Origin: an uncultured Clostridia bacterium
Lineage (GTDB): Bacteria > Bacillota > Clostridia > Christensenellales > Borkfalkiaceae
Direction: 5' to 3'
Assembly: GCA_947629695.1 (NCBI GenBank)
Contig: CANREQ010000002.1
Location: 1-50,567 of the forward strand
DNA: 50,567 nucleotides
Positions 49,370-50,567 of this stretch are shown piece after piece. The translations under genes and the position numbers were made by a program. The notes under the pieces were generated by a model. It did no database searches. It saw nothing but the letters and a program-made list of their open reading frames with translations, and had not been told where the DNA came from. Numbering within the stretch: position 1 is the stretch's first letter; each line of letters begins with the position of its first letter.

Positions 49370-50567
49370 TTATACGCTCTTATCTACAATTTCGCCTGCC
49401 GCAACTTTGCTATTGTTGCTGACGCAAACACCTCTTCCGAGGACGGTTATACCGCTCGTTTTGCCCTCAACCTTGCAAGCTTCGGCCTTTTCCGCGCCGA
49501 CAACCGCCTTCTCTCCGATAGTTACTTCCTCGTCGATTATGGCGTAATTTACCTGCGCGCCGGCTTTTACAACGGTATTGCCCATGAGCACGCTGTCCTT
49601 TACGACCGCGCCCTTTTCAATCACGCAGTTGGTGCCTATTACGGAATTTTCAACCGTGCCCTCGATCTCGCAACCGTTGGCGATCATGGAATTGACCACG
49701 TCGCCTTCAACGTATGCGGGAGGCGCAAGCGGGCTCCTCGAATGAATTACGCGGTCGTTATCGCGAAGCTCGAAGTTGGGAACGGCGCCCAGCAGATCCA
49801 TATTCGCTTCCAGAAGCGAAGTTATCGTGCCGACGTCCTTCCAATAGCCTTCGAACCTGTAAGAATACATCTTTTCGCCCGCGTTGAGCATTGTAGGCAA
49901 TATGTTTTTACCGAAATCCTTTTCGGAATTGGGGTCTTGCTCGTCCAACTCCAGATATTTGAAGAGTTTTGAAGCCGTGAATATGTAAATACCCATAGAA
50001 GCCAAATCGCTCTTGGGCTGCTTGGGCTTTTCTTCAAACTCGTAGATGGAGCCGTCGGGATTGGTATTGAGAATACCGAAACGCGAAGCTTCCTTCATGG
50101 GCACCTGCATGCACGCAATCGTGCAATCCGCACCCGTCTCCTTGTGCGCGGTAAGCATCTTGTCGTAGTCCATTTTATAAATATGGTCGCCCGAAAGTAT
50201 GAGCACATACTCGGGATCGTACATCTTCATAAAACGGATATTCTGATAGATGGCGTTCGCCGTGCCCTTGTACCATGACGTATCCTTCTTTGCCTCGTAA
50301 GGCGAAAGAATATGTACGCCGCCGAAAGTTCTGTCGAGATCCCACGGCTGGCCGTTTCCAACATACTCGTTGAGAACGAGCGGCTGGTACTGAGTAAGTA
50401 CGCCTACCGTGTCAATGCCGGAGTTGATACAGTTTGAAAGAGGAAAATCTATTATCCTGTACTTCGCACCGAACGATACGGCGGGCTTTGCTATGTTACT
50501 CGTCAAAGCGTACAGTCTGCTTCCCTGTCCGCCCGCAAGCAACATTGCAACACATTCCTTTTTTCTT
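49370..50567 (-). CDS. glgC: Glucose-1-phosphate adenylyltransferase GlgC (first codons beyond the window)
   Basis: GlgC makes ADP-glucose from ATP and glucose-1-phosphate, the committed step of glycogen synthesis. It has [15 protein letters not shown] at the N-terminus, [33 protein letters not shown]-like region ([14 protein letters not shown]) and a C-terminal beta-helix (about 280-370). Reading the frame past the internal ATG at 50545 to the window edge gives KKECVA before MLLAGG, the usual GlgC start, so the true start is a few codons beyond 50567. It is the first visible gene of the glg operon; glgB is not in the window. Confidence 0.96.
   Translation of the reverse strand, partial: RKKECVAMLLAGGQGSRLYALTSNIAKPAVSFGAKYRIIDFPLSNCINSGIDTVGVLTQYQPLVLNEYVGNGQPWDLDRTFGGVHILSPYEAKKDTSWYKGTANAIYQNIRFMKMYDPEYVLILSGDHIYKMDYDKMLTAHKETGADCTIACMQVPMKEASRFGILNTNPDGSIYEFEEKPKQPKSDLASMGIYIFTASKLFKYLELDEQDPNSEKDFGKNILPTMLNAGEKMYSYRFEGYWKDVGTITSLLEANMDLLGAVPNFELRDNDRVIHSRSPLAPPAYVEGDVVNSMIANGCEIEGTVENSVIGTNCVIEKGAVVKDSVLMGNTVVKAGAQVNYAIIDEEVTIGEKAVVGAEKAEACKVEGKTSGITVLGRGVCVSNNSKVAAGEIVDKSV

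Overview
The window reads as a chromosomal segment of an endospore-forming, low-to-moderate GC Clostridia-type Firmicute. The evidence is a complete spoIIIA operon (AA to AH), spoIVB, a gerW/ytfJ-type gene, a Firmicute-style LexA with a DinR-like operator, the nusB-folD-ispA-dxs-tlyA-nadK-argR-recN block, and a glgC-glgD-glgA-glgP operon. The GlgD-containing glycogen operon, the Na+-translocating decarboxylase genes and the small-genome style of operons would fit an uncultured gut lineage (for example Christensenellales-like). That placement is inference, not something the sequence proves.

Layout. 1-0.75 kb: groES and the start of groEL on the minus strand. 0.9-4.0 kb: dCMP deaminase, cyclophilin, a small membrane protein, purB and a Nudix hydrolase. 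4.1 kb: a solitary tRNA-Trp on the minus strand with its own promoter and terminator. 4.2-6.5 kb: proC, rnhA and a VTT/DedA-like membrane protein. 6.6-11.5 kb: a Na+-pump operon coding for a divergent acyl-CoA-type carboxyltransferase, an OadG-like subunit, a biotin carrier, an OadB-type pump and an oxaloacetate/pyruvate-type carboxyltransferase. 11.6-16.6 kb: HI0933 flavoprotein, an AroH chorismate mutase-CMP kinase fusion, plsC and an IspH-S1 fusion. 16.8-18.6 kb: htpG. 18.7-23.0 kb: spoIIIAA-AH. 23.1-31.1 kb: Asp23, nusB, folD, ispA, dxs, tlyA, nadK, argR, recN. 31.2-34.0 kb: spoIVB, a Cys-rich membrane protein and a dacF-like gene. 34.1-40.4 kb: lysA, an M50 protease, scpA, scpB, a DUF2953-like gene, gerW, a second D,D-carboxypeptidase and an rluB/rsuA-type pseudouridine synthase. 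From 40.4 kb on, almost everything is on the minus strand: lexA, hflX, a XerS-like tyrosine recombinase and the glg operon. The exception is one small Cys-rich plus-strand gene.

Most genes are housekeeping, in tightly packed operons with 1-4 bp stop/start overlaps. The most unusual parts are four. (1) The region beside the XerS-like recombinase holds a perfect 15-bp inverted repeat around a 6-bp centre, plus a third copy of the same arm abutting the recombinase promoter; it looks like a single-recombinase dif/att-type site. It lies 3.5 kb from the point where gene orientation switches from plus to minus, as expected near a replication terminus. (2) The 6.6-11.5 kb operon combines all three transcarboxylase-type parts with the membrane pump subunits. 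(3) AroH and Cmk are fused with no linker. (4) Several promoters place the -10 element 5-7 bp in front of the ATG, with no Shine-Dalgarno, implying leaderless mRNAs.

All calls are from reading motifs and context by eye; no database search was possible.
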